Assembly (NCBI RefSeq): GCF_014652675.1
Contig: NZ_BMZG01000003.1
Span: forward strand, 45,239-109,238
Origin: Formosimonas limnophila
GTDB taxonomy: Bacteria > Pseudomonadota > Gammaproteobacteria > Burkholderiales > Burkholderiaceae
Length of the DNA: 64,000 bases
Reading direction: 5' to 3'
Under the pieces are notes generated by a model. The model saw nothing but the letters and a program-made list of their open reading frames with translations, was not told where the DNA came from and searched no databases. How positions within the stretch are numbered: the first letter of the stretch is position 1; every line of letters starts with the position of its first letter. Positions 53,276 through 61,823 of the stretch are shown here, piece after piece. The translations under genes and the position numbers were made by a program.

Positions 53276-54916
53276 ATGTCTATGAGCCATTCACGTCGTC
53301 GATTTTTAAAAACTGCTGCTGCGATTGGCCTCGGCGCTGGCGTGCTGGGCTACGAGCAATGGACGGGCAAACTCTCGCGCTGGGGTGTTCCGATTGATTT
53401 GTATTTGCCGGGTATGAAAGAAGGGCATAGGCTACGCGATAAGACGCCATTACCAGAACCGACTGAAGTCATGACAACAGGGGTAGTCATCGTTGGATCT
53501 GGCGCGGCTGGTTTGTTTGCTGCGTGGCGCTTACAGCAAGCTGGGCGTCGAGACTTTTTACTCATAGAAGGACCTGAGTTGGGTGGCAATATGGCGGGTG
53601 GGTCTTTTGATGGGCTGATGTATCCGCGTGGTGCGCATTATTTGCCTTTGCCCTCTATGTCTTCAAGGCATGTCCGTGAATTATTGTTTGATATGGGCGT
53701 GATTCAGACCGATCCTTTCTCAACATCGCCTGCTTATCGTGAGTCTGCGCTGGTTCATTTTCCGGATGAGCGGCTGTGGTTCAATCAGGCGTGGCATGAA
53801 GGTTTGTTGCCTAGCGAAGGGGTGAGCGAAGTCCATTTGGCACAGCAAACACGGTTTTTTCAGTATGTCGAAAAGCTCAAAACCACCATCGGACGAGATG
53901 GACGGCGTGCGTTTGATATTCCTTTAGTCTTGTCCTCTCAGGATGAGGAGTGGCGAGCTCTGGATCAAATCAGTTTTGCACAATGGTTAAGCCAAAAAGG
54001 CTACACCGCACCTGAGCTGCTCTGGTATTTAGATTACATTTGTCGAGACGATTACGGCATCGGTTCTGCTCAGACGTCGGCTTGGGCGGGTTTACATTAT
54101 TTTGCCGGCCGTGATGGACGAGGTCAACAAAATGGACTGCCGTTATCTGGCGTGATGCTAACTTGGCCTGATGGGTTGGGAGCTGTGGCTCGGCATTTGG
54201 CTCAGAATCTGACCCTTGAGCAGCGCATCAAAGGTGTTGCGACTCGCATTCGTGAACATGAACAACAGGTGTCTGTCGATGTTTTGCTTGCAGACGGTAA
54301 AGTCTGTCGTATTCAAGCTGAACAAGTGGTGTGCGCCACGCCGCTGCATGTGGCAGCGAAAATCATTGAGGATTTTGCGTCTTTGATAGGTCAGCATTCG
54401 CTCGTTGAGCTTGAGCGCTCGGCGTGGCAAGTCAGTAATTTTCTCATGAAACGTCTACCAGACGAATCTACGCCGTCTAGTATGGCATGGGAAAATATTG
54501 TCTATGGCAGTCCTAGTTTGGGTTTTGTTAATGCCAGCAACCAATTAATCCGCCGTCATGTGGATGCGCCGGTGGTTTTGAGTGCTTATCATGCTTATGC
54601 TCATGAGTCGCCCACTCAGGCTCGTCAGCGATTGATCAAACAGGATGTGGATGAACTATTTGAAGTAGCTGCTCAAGATTTGAACGCGGTTTATGGCAAG
54701 CATTGGCTGCGCCAGTTGGAGCGTGTGGAGATTACTTTAAGAGGTCATGCCATGGCAAGTCCAACTGTGGGATTTCTCAGTCATCAGCGTTTGAATAGTT
54801 TGCGGAGCTTGGATGGGAGAATCATTTTGGCTCACTCTGACTTGAGTGGTTTGTCTGTCTTTGAGGAAGCTGCGTGGTGGGGCAATCGAGCCGCGAATGT
54901 GATACTGTCGCGATGA
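53276..54916 (+). CDS. Tat-exported FAD-dependent amine-oxidase-like protein
   Basis: 546 residues from ATG 53276 (52 bp after the aminopropyltransferase stop). Residues 3-30 form a Tat signal: SHSRRRFLKTAAAIGLGAGV, twin Arg with FLK. The FAD Rossmann motif GSGAAGLFAAWRLQQAG lies near residue 74, followed by GGNMAGG. The remainder has amine-oxidase (flavin-containing) features and a C-terminal ILAHSDLSGLSVFEEAAWWG FAD segment. Export of a folded FAD enzyme suggests periplasmic oxidation, possibly of an aminopropylated product. The neighbouring aminopropyltransferase gene is the likely partner. Confidence 0.85.
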   Translation: MSMSHSRRRFLKTAAAIGLGAGVLGYEQWTGKLSRWGVPIDLYLPGMKEGHRLRDKTPLPEPTEVMTTGVVIVGSGAAGLFAAWRLQQAGRRDFLLIEGPELGGNMAGGSFDGLMYPRGAHYLPLPSMSSRHVRELLFDMGVIQTDPFSTSPAYRESALVHFPDERLWFNQAWHEGLLPSEGVSEVHLAQQTRFFQYVEKLKTTIGRDGRRAFDIPLVLSSQDEEWRALDQISFAQWLSQKGYTAPELLWYLDYICRDDYGIGSAQTSAWAGLHYFAGRDGRGQQNGLPLSGVMLTWPDGLGAVARHLAQNLTLEQRIKGVATRIREHEQQVSVDVLLADGKVCRIQAEQVVCATPLHVAAKIIEDFASLIGQHSLVELERSAWQVSNFLMKRLPDESTPSSMAWENIVYGSPSLGFVNASNQLIRRHVDAPVVLSAYHAYAHESPTQARQRLIKQDVDELFEVAAQDLNAVYGKHWLRQLERVEITLRGHAMASPTVGFLSHQRLNSLRSLDGRIILAHSDLSGLSVFEEAAWWGNRAANVILSR

Positions 54917-55057
54917 GTTTTCGTTGCGTTTTACTCGTGGAGCTAAAGTCAGAAAGACCATTGGCGACTGGTTTTTAACTTTTAATCAAAGTACCCATAG
55001 AGTACGCAATCAGTAACATAGACTCTGCCGAGATGATTCAGATAACTGGCTATCACT

Positions 55058-55193
55058 ATTGATTCGGCCCGAATAACTCTGAATTGAGTAGAGGTTTTGC
55101 ACGTGTCATGCCGTGGCAAACAACATCATCTTTTAACGAGGAGATTGCGGGGCAAGCCCGCAATGACTCAATAGTTATTTGGGCTAAATCAAT
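55058..55193. repeat. Palindromic MITE-like element (136 bp)
   Basis: ATTGATTCGGCCCGAATAAC begins at 55058 and its complement ends the element at 55193 (as ATTGATTTAGCCCAAATAAC on the minus strand), 18 of 21 terminal positions matching. Inside is a second palindrome, ATTGCGGG-GCAAG-CCCGCAAT (55144-55164). No coding frame fills it. The structure resembles a miniature non-autonomous element or REP-like sequence. No obvious target duplication. Confidence 0.6.
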
Positions 55194-55209
55194 AATAATT
55201 ATCCATCTG

Positions 55210-55380
55210 TCAGAAAAAATAATAATCCACGAAAGTCTTTTTAATATTTGCCGTAAGAGCCCAATCTGAATGAAATGCCGTTGCCTCTCCAAAGACAAAG
55301 TCGATGTGTTCTAGGCGGTACGACATGTCGTTGTCTAAACTTTCACCTGAATATTGCCGTTGTTTATCGGTTGTGTTCAT
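55210..55380 (-). CDS. Possible small or truncated gene, unknown
   Basis: An ATG at 55380 opens 56 residues, including MSYRLEHIDFVFGEATAFHS and ending KKTFVDYYFF with TGA, 17 bp from the palindromic element. It could be a short gene or the 5' remnant of one cut by the element. No family recognised and no good ribosome site. The remaining 483-bp gap (54917-55399) has nothing else I can support besides the element. Confidence 0.3.
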   Translation of the reverse strand: MNTTDKQRQYSGESLDNDMSYRLEHIDFVFGEATAFHSDWALTANIKKTFVDYYFF

Positions 55381-55399
55381 TTGCACCAAATAGGATAAA

Positions 55400-56131
55400 A
55401 TGCCCGCCATGACACACATCTCTGAAACCGACCTCAAAAAAACCATGGACCAATTGGCCATGGGTGCTCTCCTGCCAACTAAAACTTGGTTTTATCGACA
55501 GGAGGGGCGCGTCTGTGGCCCGCTTTCGGCGTCAGGTTTTGCTGCACTTGTGCGCATGGGGTATGTTAAAAGTGAAGCGATGGTGTGGCAAGAGGGCGAA
55601 CCTGAACGTACTTTATCTAAATTGCCTGACATGATGGCTTTGTCTGTCAGTCCTTTTGCGGGTATGCCTGAGCTGGTTAAGCCGATAGTGACCCCTGCAC
55701 CTGTAGAACCCGAAATCTCCTTTAATAACCCACCGAGTTTTGTGTCGCGTTTCGCTGCATTGATGGTGGATTTGTTTTTGATTGGCGGTATGTCCATTGG
55801 CTTGTCTTTGTTGGTTGTGCCCTTTTTGTTTGGTTCGGGGTTGGGCAATAGTCTTTGGGCGCTATTTGGCTGCTGGTTTGCCACGGCCAGTTTGTATTTT
55901 GCCCTCAGCGAATCTGGTGCGCATGGTGCGACATTGGGCAAAAGGTTGATGGGTTTACGCGTTGTCTCTGAATCAAAAAAAACTGTTGGCTTGCTGCGGG
56001 GTTTGTGGCGTGGTGTGGTTAAAACTGCCTCTGTGGTGGTTTTACCGATTGCTGGTGTTGTGGTATTGAATTCTAAAGACAAACGTGCAGTACACGATAT
56101 GTTGGCTCAAACTCGGGTGGTGAAACGATGA
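55400..56131 (+). CDS. GYF_2-RDD membrane protein
   Basis: 243 residues (ATG 55400; ATG 55409 possible). Residues 26-75 are a GYF_2 (DUF4339) domain, WFYRQEGRVCGPLSASGFAA to MVWQEG, and residues 110-240 an RDD domain with three membrane helices, starting PSFVSRFAALMVDLFLIGGM. GYF_2 is a peptide-binding cytoplasmic module; RDD is a membrane domain of uncertain role. The stop overlaps the next gene as ATGA. Confidence 0.85.
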   Translation: MPAMTHISETDLKKTMDQLAMGALLPTKTWFYRQEGRVCGPLSASGFAALVRMGYVKSEAMVWQEGEPERTLSKLPDMMALSVSPFAGMPELVKPIVTPAPVEPEISFNNPPSFVSRFAALMVDLFLIGGMSIGLSLLVVPFLFGSGLGNSLWALFGCWFATASLYFALSESGAHGATLGKRLMGLRVVSESKKTVGLLRGLWRGVVKTASVVVLPIAGVVVLNSKDKRAVHDMLAQTRVVKR

Positions 56132-56850
56132 ATAATGATTTCCAAGTCCTGTGGCAGGCTCATCTTTTAGAGGACAGTGCTGCGCATGCGCTTGATGTAG
56201 AAGTGGTGCATGCTTTATGGTTGTGGCTGGATGGGCGGCGTGCGCAAAATCTTTCGCAGTTCGGCTCAGGCAATGCGGCTGTTTATAGCGAGGCGGTTGA
56301 ACGCAGCCATGGCGTGGCGCATCATCCCTGCATTGTTCGTATCCGAGAGCAGCTACAGCAAATCGTCTCGGTTCTGACTCAATCAGGGCGAGCAGACTCT
56401 AAGAGTAAGATGCGCGAGATTGACAAGGCATTTGCTACCACTTTATGGCATGAGCGCGAACTTAAAAACCTGATTACTGTGTCTGAAGGTCTCCGAGTTG
56501 TGTTGCAAGAAACGAAAAGTGACTTACATCACCACAGCGCCGCATTGAGTATTCGTCTGACCCAATGGCGTATTAGCAACACAGATAAAAATCCACTCAG
56601 TGATGACACGGTGCGCAACGACACCGCAGAGCGACGCGCACAGAATCTGTTGGCACTGATACAATCATGTCATACATCACAGTTGCAACTGTCACTGATG
56701 TACAACCAGATGTCTCGTTTGCTTGAAAATCTCACCACTTTGCGTCAAGTGACCTACCCGATATGGCAGCAGCAAGCGATTCACCAAACCATGGCGGATG
56801 ACCAAGCATTCTTGACGTCGTTGCAGCAAACCTTAAACGCTGTGAAATAA
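56128..56850 (+). CDS. Divergent TelA-like helical protein
   Basis: 240 residues, mostly helical, no signal or membrane segment. Near the C-terminus LLENLTTLRQVTYPIWQQQA aligns with the TelA gene downstream, LLEKLNNVRELTIPAWKRQF, including the same relative position near the end of the conserved region, and the EIDKAFATTLWHERELKNLI segment resembles the TelA middle. So it looks like a divergent paralogue of TelA without clear database-style signature. It overlaps the GYF_2-RDD gene by 4 bp and precedes telA by 203 bp. Function unknown. Confidence 0.6.
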   Translation: MNNDFQVLWQAHLLEDSAAHALDVEVVHALWLWLDGRRAQNLSQFGSGNAAVYSEAVERSHGVAHHPCIVRIREQLQQIVSVLTQSGRADSKSKMREIDKAFATTLWHERELKNLITVSEGLRVVLQETKSDLHHHSAALSIRLTQWRISNTDKNPLSDDTVRNDTAERRAQNLLALIQSCHTSQLQLSLMYNQMSRLLENLTTLRQVTYPIWQQQAIHQTMADDQAFLTSLQQTLNAVK

Positions 56851-56959
56851 GTATTGGTTAAAAAAACGTGGTGTAGAGGAGACTATGGTCTGAATTAACG
56901 CCTGTAAAAACCAGTTTCTTTGACTCCTTCAGTTGGTCATTGTTTGATTGTTCTCTAAA

Positions 56960-56979
56960 CTGTCTGAGTATCTAGACAG
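56960..56979. promoter_or_regulatory. Inverted repeat before telA
   Basis: CTGTCT and AGACAG arms around GAGTATCT, in the 203-bp gap before telA. Possible operator or a weak hairpin. No clear promoter hexamers. Confidence 0.35.
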
Positions 56980-57053
56980 ACCTTTTAACCCAAATCACGG
57001 AAAAATGATTTTTCGCGTTCCCGTATTTCTTTCATTTATCGCAGGAGTCTGAT

Positions 57054-58199
57054 ATGAGCCAAGAACTCACCCCTACCTTGACACAAGTGGCACAACCTGT
57101 CCTTGCATCCGCTATGAGTTTGACTCCGATGACATTGGCCGAGCAGTATTTGACAGAGCTTAACCTGCCTGTTGAGCAAGCCGCCGAAGCGGTTGAGCTA
57201 TCTAATCAAATTAGTCTGATTCCGAATGACAAAACGGCTGTTTCCTCCCTCGGGAAAGAGTGCTCTTCGCGCATGACCGCTTACGCCGATACCATCCTCT
57301 CTCAAATCAAAGTGGTTGATGAGCATGGGGTGCAAGACCGCTTGTCTGAGCTTGTTCTCAATGCCAAGTCTTTGAATCTTAAAGGTTTGGGGCGACGCTC
57401 GAGTGTTCCTGTTATCGGTGGTTTGATTGACAAGTTTATTTATAAAACCGACGAATGGAAGCTCCAATTCCAAAGCGTTGCCTCAAAAATCAACACCTTG
57501 CTTGAAGAGCTTAAAAATGGTGAGCGAAACATCATCACTCGCCAAAAAGAGCTCGATGGTTTATTTGATGCCACGGAGCACGAGTACAAACAGCTCGGGC
57601 TCACGATTGTGGCGGGCAAGGTCAAGCAAGCGGAGTTGGCGCAGTTGATTGCACAAGAAACCCTTAAGGTTGATGGGGATCAACTCAAAGCCCAGCATGT
57701 CAGCGACTTGCGCTCGCTTGCTGTGGTGCTGGATAAACGAGTATCGGATTTATTGGCTTTGCAAACTTCGGCGATGCAGACATTGCCGTCGATTCGATTG
57801 ATTCAACACAACAACCAGTTACTGCTTGAAAAATTAAACAACGTTCGTGAATTGACGATTCCAGCATGGAAACGCCAGTTTATGCTGCTGGTCGCTTCGC
57901 AAGAGCAAGAAAAAATCGTTGAGCTTGTCAATGATGTTGATAAAACCACCAACGAGTTGCTCAAAAGCAACGCAGAGCTGCTTCAGCAAAATACATTGGA
58001 AACCGCTAAAATTAGCCAGCGCAGCGTGATTGACTTGGCCACACTGGAGCAAGTCCAACAAAGCCTAATCACCACCATCGAGGGAGTGAAAAGTATATAC
58101 CACGAGGGAGCTGTACATCGTCAGGAAGCAGAACGCAAGATGATGGCTTTGCAAAAAGATTTGCGCGAGCGATTGACCAACCCTGCTAATCAGCCGTAG
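57054..58199 (+). CDS. TelA/KlaA-family toxic anion resistance protein
   Basis: 381 residues; a helical cytoplasmic protein of the PF05816 family. EAVELSNQISLIPNDKTAVSS near residue 42, LGRRSSVPVIGGLIDKFIYK near residue 101, and NNVRELTIPAWKRQF near residue 261 are the conserved blocks. TelA is linked with tellurite and colicin resistance in several bacteria, but the mechanism is unknown. Strong AGGAG ribosome site. Last gene of the right arm. Confidence 0.92.
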   Translation: MSQELTPTLTQVAQPVLASAMSLTPMTLAEQYLTELNLPVEQAAEAVELSNQISLIPNDKTAVSSLGKECSSRMTAYADTILSQIKVVDEHGVQDRLSELVLNAKSLNLKGLGRRSSVPVIGGLIDKFIYKTDEWKLQFQSVASKINTLLEELKNGERNIITRQKELDGLFDATEHEYKQLGLTIVAGKVKQAELAQLIAQETLKVDGDQLKAQHVSDLRSLAVVLDKRVSDLLALQTSAMQTLPSIRLIQHNNQLLLEKLNNVRELTIPAWKRQFMLLVASQEQEKIVELVNDVDKTTNELLKSNAELLQQNTLETAKISQRSVIDLATLEQVQQSLITTIEGVKSIYHEGAVHRQEAERKMMALQKDLRERLTNPANQP

Positions 58200-58216
58200 T
58201 GAGTGGTTTTGTCTAC

Positions 58217-58251
58217 GAAAAAACCTTGCCGATTGGGCAAGGTTTTTTTTC
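58217..58251. terminator. Bidirectional terminator after telA
   Basis: AAACCTTGCC and GGGCAAGGTTT arms with an A-run and an eight-T run. Separates telA from tcdA (convergent). Confidence 0.88.
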
Positions 58252-58265
58252 ATACTGATGGTTGT

Positions 58266-59036
58266 TTATTTTGAGGATTTGAGTTGTTGGGCGATGGCCC
58301 ATTGTGCGGCGGTCATGCCAAAGCTGGCGGTAACCATGACGCTTGAGCCAAAGCCTGCGCAGTTTAAACCTTGAGGTGCTGATTCTGTATCGCAAGTACT
58401 GATGCTCGGGTAGCGAATGGCCTCGTCGGAGTAAAGCACGGCGACGTTGAGTTTTTTGACGGTTTTGTTTTTGCTGGTGGGATTTGTTTTAAGAATGGCG
58501 CGCAGCTTTTGGCGAATTTTCGCAAGAATCGGGTCTTGGATACTTTGTGAGAGGTCGGCGATTTGAATGCGCGTGGCATCAGTTTTACCCCCCGCAGCGC
58601 CACAAGTGAGCAGCGGTTGGCGACGGCGTTTGCATTCGATAATCATGGCGAATTTCGCATTGATTTGGTCGGTGCAGTCAAGGATGATTGCATCTGTGGG
58701 CAGCAGTGACAGATTGGTCTCATCAATAAACTCATCAATTTCAACAACACGGCAGTCAGGGTTGATGCTGGCAATTCGTTCAGTCAGTGCGGTGATTTTT
58801 GCCTTACCAAGATTGTCTGTGGTGGCTTGGACTTGGCGATTGACGTTGGACTCAACGACGTGGTCTGCGTCAATCAGCGTGAGTTGGCCGACTCCACAAC
58901 GAGCGAGTGCTTCGACCGCCCATGAGCCGACACCACCCACGCCGACGACGCAGACATGGCTGTGTTTGAGATGTTCGGCAGTGTGCTCGCCATAGAGTCT
59001 GTCGAGGCCAGAAAAGCGACGTGATGTGTCGGTCAT
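58266..59036 (-). CDS. tcdA: tRNA threonylcarbamoyladenosine dehydratase
   Basis: 256 residues from ATG 59036. E1-like (ThiF) fold: VGVGGVGSWAVEALARCGVG near residue 32 binds ATP, followed by DADHVVESNVNRQ and the conserved Cys region near TCGAAGGKTDATRI. TcdA cyclises t6A to ct6A at position 37 of tRNAs. Divergent from pdxH. Confidence 0.93.
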   Translation of the reverse strand: MTDTSRRFSGLDRLYGEHTAEHLKHSHVCVVGVGGVGSWAVEALARCGVGQLTLIDADHVVESNVNRQVQATTDNLGKAKITALTERIASINPDCRVVEIDEFIDETNLSLLPTDAIILDCTDQINAKFAMIIECKRRRQPLLTCGAAGGKTDATRIQIADLSQSIQDPILAKIRQKLRAILKTNPTSKNKTVKKLNVAVLYSDEAIRYPSISTCDTESAPQGLNCAGFGSSVMVTASFGMTAAQWAIAQQLKSSK

Positions 59037-59115
59037 GGTGTTCTTTTTGTACAAAGCGTGATTTTAACACAGGGTGAATGAGGTAAAATAATGCCCTCAC
59101 TAAAAGAGGTTTAAT

Positions 59116-59751
59116 ATGCTCAATTTAAACGAGATGCGCCAAGACTACCTGAATGCATCTTTGTCTGAGACTGATGTGGATGCCAATCCACTGATGCAGT
59201 TCGCACGCTGGTTTGATGAGGCCCAAGCCGCCCAAATACCTGAGCCGAATGCCATGACCTTGGCCACCGTCAATGAACAAGGTCAGCCATCAGCGCGCAC
59301 GGTTTTGATTAAAGAGGCGCGTACCGATGGTTTTGTGTGGTTTACCAATTACGATAGCCGAAAAGGACACGATTTGGAGGTCAACCCCAAAGCCGCTTTG
59401 TTGTTTTTTTGGCAAGCTTTAGAGCGTCAAGTGCGCGTCGAAGGCGTGGTGGAACGAATCTCTGAGTCTGACTCGGATGCTTATTATCACAGTCGGCCAG
59501 TCAATAGCCGTCTTGGGGCATGGAGTTCCCCGCAAAGTGAAGTGATTGAGAGCCGCTCGATATTGGAAGCGCGGTTGGCTGATTTTAAGGCGCAGTTTGG
59601 TGATGAGCCACCGCGTCCGCCGAATTGGGGTGGCTATATTCTCAAGCCCACCTACTTTGAGTTTTGGCAGGGGCGTGCGTCGCGCTTGCACGACCGTATC
59701 GCTTATTGTTCAGATAATGCGGCTTGGCGTGTGGTGCGCTTGGCTCCTTGA
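59116..59751 (+). CDS. pdxH: Pyridoxine/pyridoxamine 5'-phosphate oxidase
   Basis: 211 residues. [20 protein letters not shown] near residue 44, [20 protein letters not shown] near residue 74 and the C-terminal [14 protein letters not shown] give the FMN and substrate sites. Makes pyridoxal 5'-phosphate using O2. The DUF2288 gene follows 18 bp later. Confidence 0.96.
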   Translation: MLNLNEMRQDYLNASLSETDVDANPLMQFARWFDEAQAAQIPEPNAMTLATVNEQGQPSARTVLIKEARTDGFVWFTNYDSRKGHDLEVNPKAALLFFWQALERQVRVEGVVERISESDSDAYYHSRPVNSRLGAWSSPQSEVIESRSILEARLADFKAQFGDEPPRPPNWGGYILKPTYFEFWQGRASRLHDRIAYCSDNAAWRVVRLAP

Positions 59752-59769
59752 TTGTTGATGAAAGAGAAT

Positions 59770-60072
59770 ATGAATCCACAAACACAAGAATTGTTACAAG
59801 CTAAATTAAATTTAGAAACGGCGATGATTTCGTGGAAAGAGCTACAACGATTTTTTGCCACGGGTGTGGTTATCTGGGTTGATGATGCGCTTGATATGGT
59901 GGATGTGGCGTTGAAAATCTCCGAGGATGACAGCGCAGCTGTGGCTGATTGGCTCAATTTTGGACAGCTCGCTCGTGTGTCTGATGAGCAGGCTCTGCGG
60001 TGGTTTGAAGACGATGCTATGTTGTGGTCTGTCGTGGTCAAGCCGTGGATTTTGGTGCAAGAAAAACAATAA
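59770..60072 (+). CDS. DUF2288 family protein
   Basis: 100 residues from ATG 59770 (AAAGAGA upstream; ATG 59758 also possible). LETAMISWKELQRFFATGVV, VDVALKISEDD and VSDEQALRWFEDDAMLWSVV fit the DUF2288 family. Small acidic cytoplasmic protein of unknown function. Confidence 0.85.
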   Translation: MNPQTQELLQAKLNLETAMISWKELQRFFATGVVIWVDDALDMVDVALKISEDDSAAVADWLNFGQLARVSDEQALRWFEDDAMLWSVVVKPWILVQEKQ

Positions 60073-60077
60073 GTCAT

Positions 60078-60113
60078 AAAAAAACCGCTTGGGTTGACCC
60101 AAGCGGTTTTTTT
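60078..60113. terminator. Bidirectional terminator
   Basis: AAACCGCTTGGG and CCCAAGCGGTTT arms around TTGA with A- and T-runs, between convergent DUF2288 and proA. Confidence 0.9.
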
Positions 60114-60124
60114 ACGATAGGTGT

Positions 60125-61399
60125 TTAGACACGAATGTTGCCATCGCCAAAGACAATATACTTCAAGCTGGTCAAACCATCCAAGCCGACAGGACCACGG
60201 GCGTGGAGTTTGTCGTTTGAAATGCCGATTTCAGCACCGAGACCATATTCAAAACCATCGGCAAAGCGCGTTGAAGCATTTACCATGACAGATGAAGAGT
60301 CCACTTCGCGTAAAAATCGTTGGGCAGTGGAGTGGTTCTCGGTCACGATGGCATCGGTGTGTGCTGAACCATAGTGATTGATGTGCTCAATCGCTGCATC
60401 AAGGTTTGTGACAGTTTTAATCGATAAAATCGGTGCCAAGTACTCAGTACTCCAGTCATCCTCTGTTGCGTCAACCAAGTCAGTGAAGCCAGCGGCTTCT
60501 AATGTGGTTTTGGTTGGTGTATCAACGCGAAGCTCAACGCCTTTGTCTTGATAAATTTTGCATAAATCAGGCAACACTTGATCAGCGATTTCGCTATGTA
60601 CGAGCAGTGTTTCCATGGTGTTGCACGGTGCGTAACGCTGGGTTTTTGCATTGTCACAAACTTTGATGGCTTTTTCCAGATCTGCCGCGACGTCCACATA
60701 AGTGTGGCAAATACCGTCAAGGTGTTTGATCATCGGCACACGCGCATCGTTCATGAGGCGTTCAATCAATGACTTACCACCGCGTGGCACAATCACATCC
60801 ACATAGTCTGTCATGGTAATCAATTCGCCAACGGCAGCACGGTCGGCGGTGTTGACCACTTGTACTGCTGAAGCTGGTAAACCAGCATGCGACAAACCTT
60901 CTTGAACAATCTGCGCCAAGGCCTGATTCGAGTTTAGTGCTTCCGAACCACCTCTCAAAATGGTGGCATTGCCCGACTTGATACACAGCGCGGCTGCGTC
61001 AATCGTGACATTGGGGCGTGACTCATAAATGATACCGATGACGCCGAGTGGGACGCGCATTTGACCGACGTTAATCCCCGACGGCAACGGTTTGAAGTTG
61101 CTCATTTGCCCAATGGGGTCGGGCAATTCGGCGACCTGCTTGAGGCCTGCCACCATGGTGTGAACGGCTTTGTCAGACAATGTCAGACGGTCGATAAAAG
61201 CAGCATCCATGCCTTTGGATACAGCCGTTTCAACGTCATTAACATTGGCTGTTTTAAGTGCATCCATGTTGGCTTCAATCAGCTCAGCCATTTTGAGTAA
61301 GGCGGCATTTTTTTGGGCTGTAGAGGCACGAGCCATCTCACGAGAGGCGGCGCGGGCTGTTTTGCCCAATTCATGCATGTAGGTTTTTACGTCAGTCAT
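60125..61399 (-). CDS. proA: Gamma-glutamyl phosphate reductase
   Basis: 424 residues: aldehyde dehydrogenase-like fold with the catalytic Cys in [15 protein letters not shown] near residue 260, [20 protein letters not shown] near residue 124 and [16 protein letters not shown] near residue 204. Converts gamma-glutamyl phosphate to glutamate semialdehyde for proline. proB is not adjacent. Follows a YdcH gene by 12 bp on the same strand. Confidence 0.96.
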   Translation of the reverse strand: MTDVKTYMHELGKTARAASREMARASTAQKNAALLKMAELIEANMDALKTANVNDVETAVSKGMDAAFIDRLTLSDKAVHTMVAGLKQVAELPDPIGQMSNFKPLPSGINVGQMRVPLGVIGIIYESRPNVTIDAAALCIKSGNATILRGGSEALNSNQALAQIVQEGLSHAGLPASAVQVVNTADRAAVGELITMTDYVDVIVPRGGKSLIERLMNDARVPMIKHLDGICHTYVDVAADLEKAIKVCDNAKTQRYAPCNTMETLLVHSEIADQVLPDLCKIYQDKGVELRVDTPTKTTLEAAGFTDLVDATEDDWSTEYLAPILSIKTVTNLDAAIEHINHYGSAHTDAIVTENHSTAQRFLREVDSSSVMVNASTRFADGFEYGLGAEIGISNDKLHARGPVGLDGLTSLKYIVFGDGNIRV

Positions 61400-61411
61400 G
61401 CTGCAAGGTCT

Positions 61412-61660
61412 TTATTTGGCAGCATTGGCTGTGCGGTAAAGCTCATCTTTGAGTTTGGCACGTTGCTGTTTCAAGGTGTGTAAAGTGGTGTCGTTGATGG
61501 CTTTAACGCCTTCTTCGTCTTGGGTAATTTGCGTGTCAATGGCATCGTGCTCTTCGAGCAGTTTTGCAAAATGAGCGTCTTCTTGCTTGAGTTGTTTGAT
61601 TGTGTCAGCCAATTCTGGGAACTCGACAGCCAAAGCGTGGGGTAGGAGATTTGATTGCAT
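61412..61660 (-). CDS. YdcH family protein (DUF465)
   Basis: 82 residues; helical, FPELADTIKQLKQEDAHFAK near residue 14 followed by the second helix KQQRAKLKDELYR. Matches the YdcH/DUF465 family of small coiled-coil proteins of unknown role. First gene of the ydcH-proA pair. Confidence 0.85.
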   Translation of the reverse strand: MQSNLLPHALAVEFPELADTIKQLKQEDAHFAKLLEEHDAIDTQITQDEEGVKAINDTTLHTLKQQRAKLKDELYRTANAAK

Positions 61661-61760
61661 GTGATTCCTTTTTTAGTTGGGTTTAAAGATTGATTATCGC
61701 ACAACGGGTGTTATTTGTCTTTGTCGTGGCGGGTTGAAAAACCACATGGTTTATGCGGTT

Positions 61761-61779
61761 GATAAAAATTCTCATTTGC
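61761..61779 (+). promoter_or_regulatory. Fur-box-like site before the iron-transport gene
   Basis: GATAAAAATTCTCATTTGC agrees with the 19-bp Fur consensus (GATAATGATAATCATTATC) at 13 of 19 positions. It lies 45-63 bp before the substrate-binding gene, where iron repression of a ferric transporter would be expected. Confidence 0.55.
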
Positions 61780-61823
61780 ATTACAATGTGCATTGATTCA
61801 TTTAACTAACTAAGGAGTATGCT

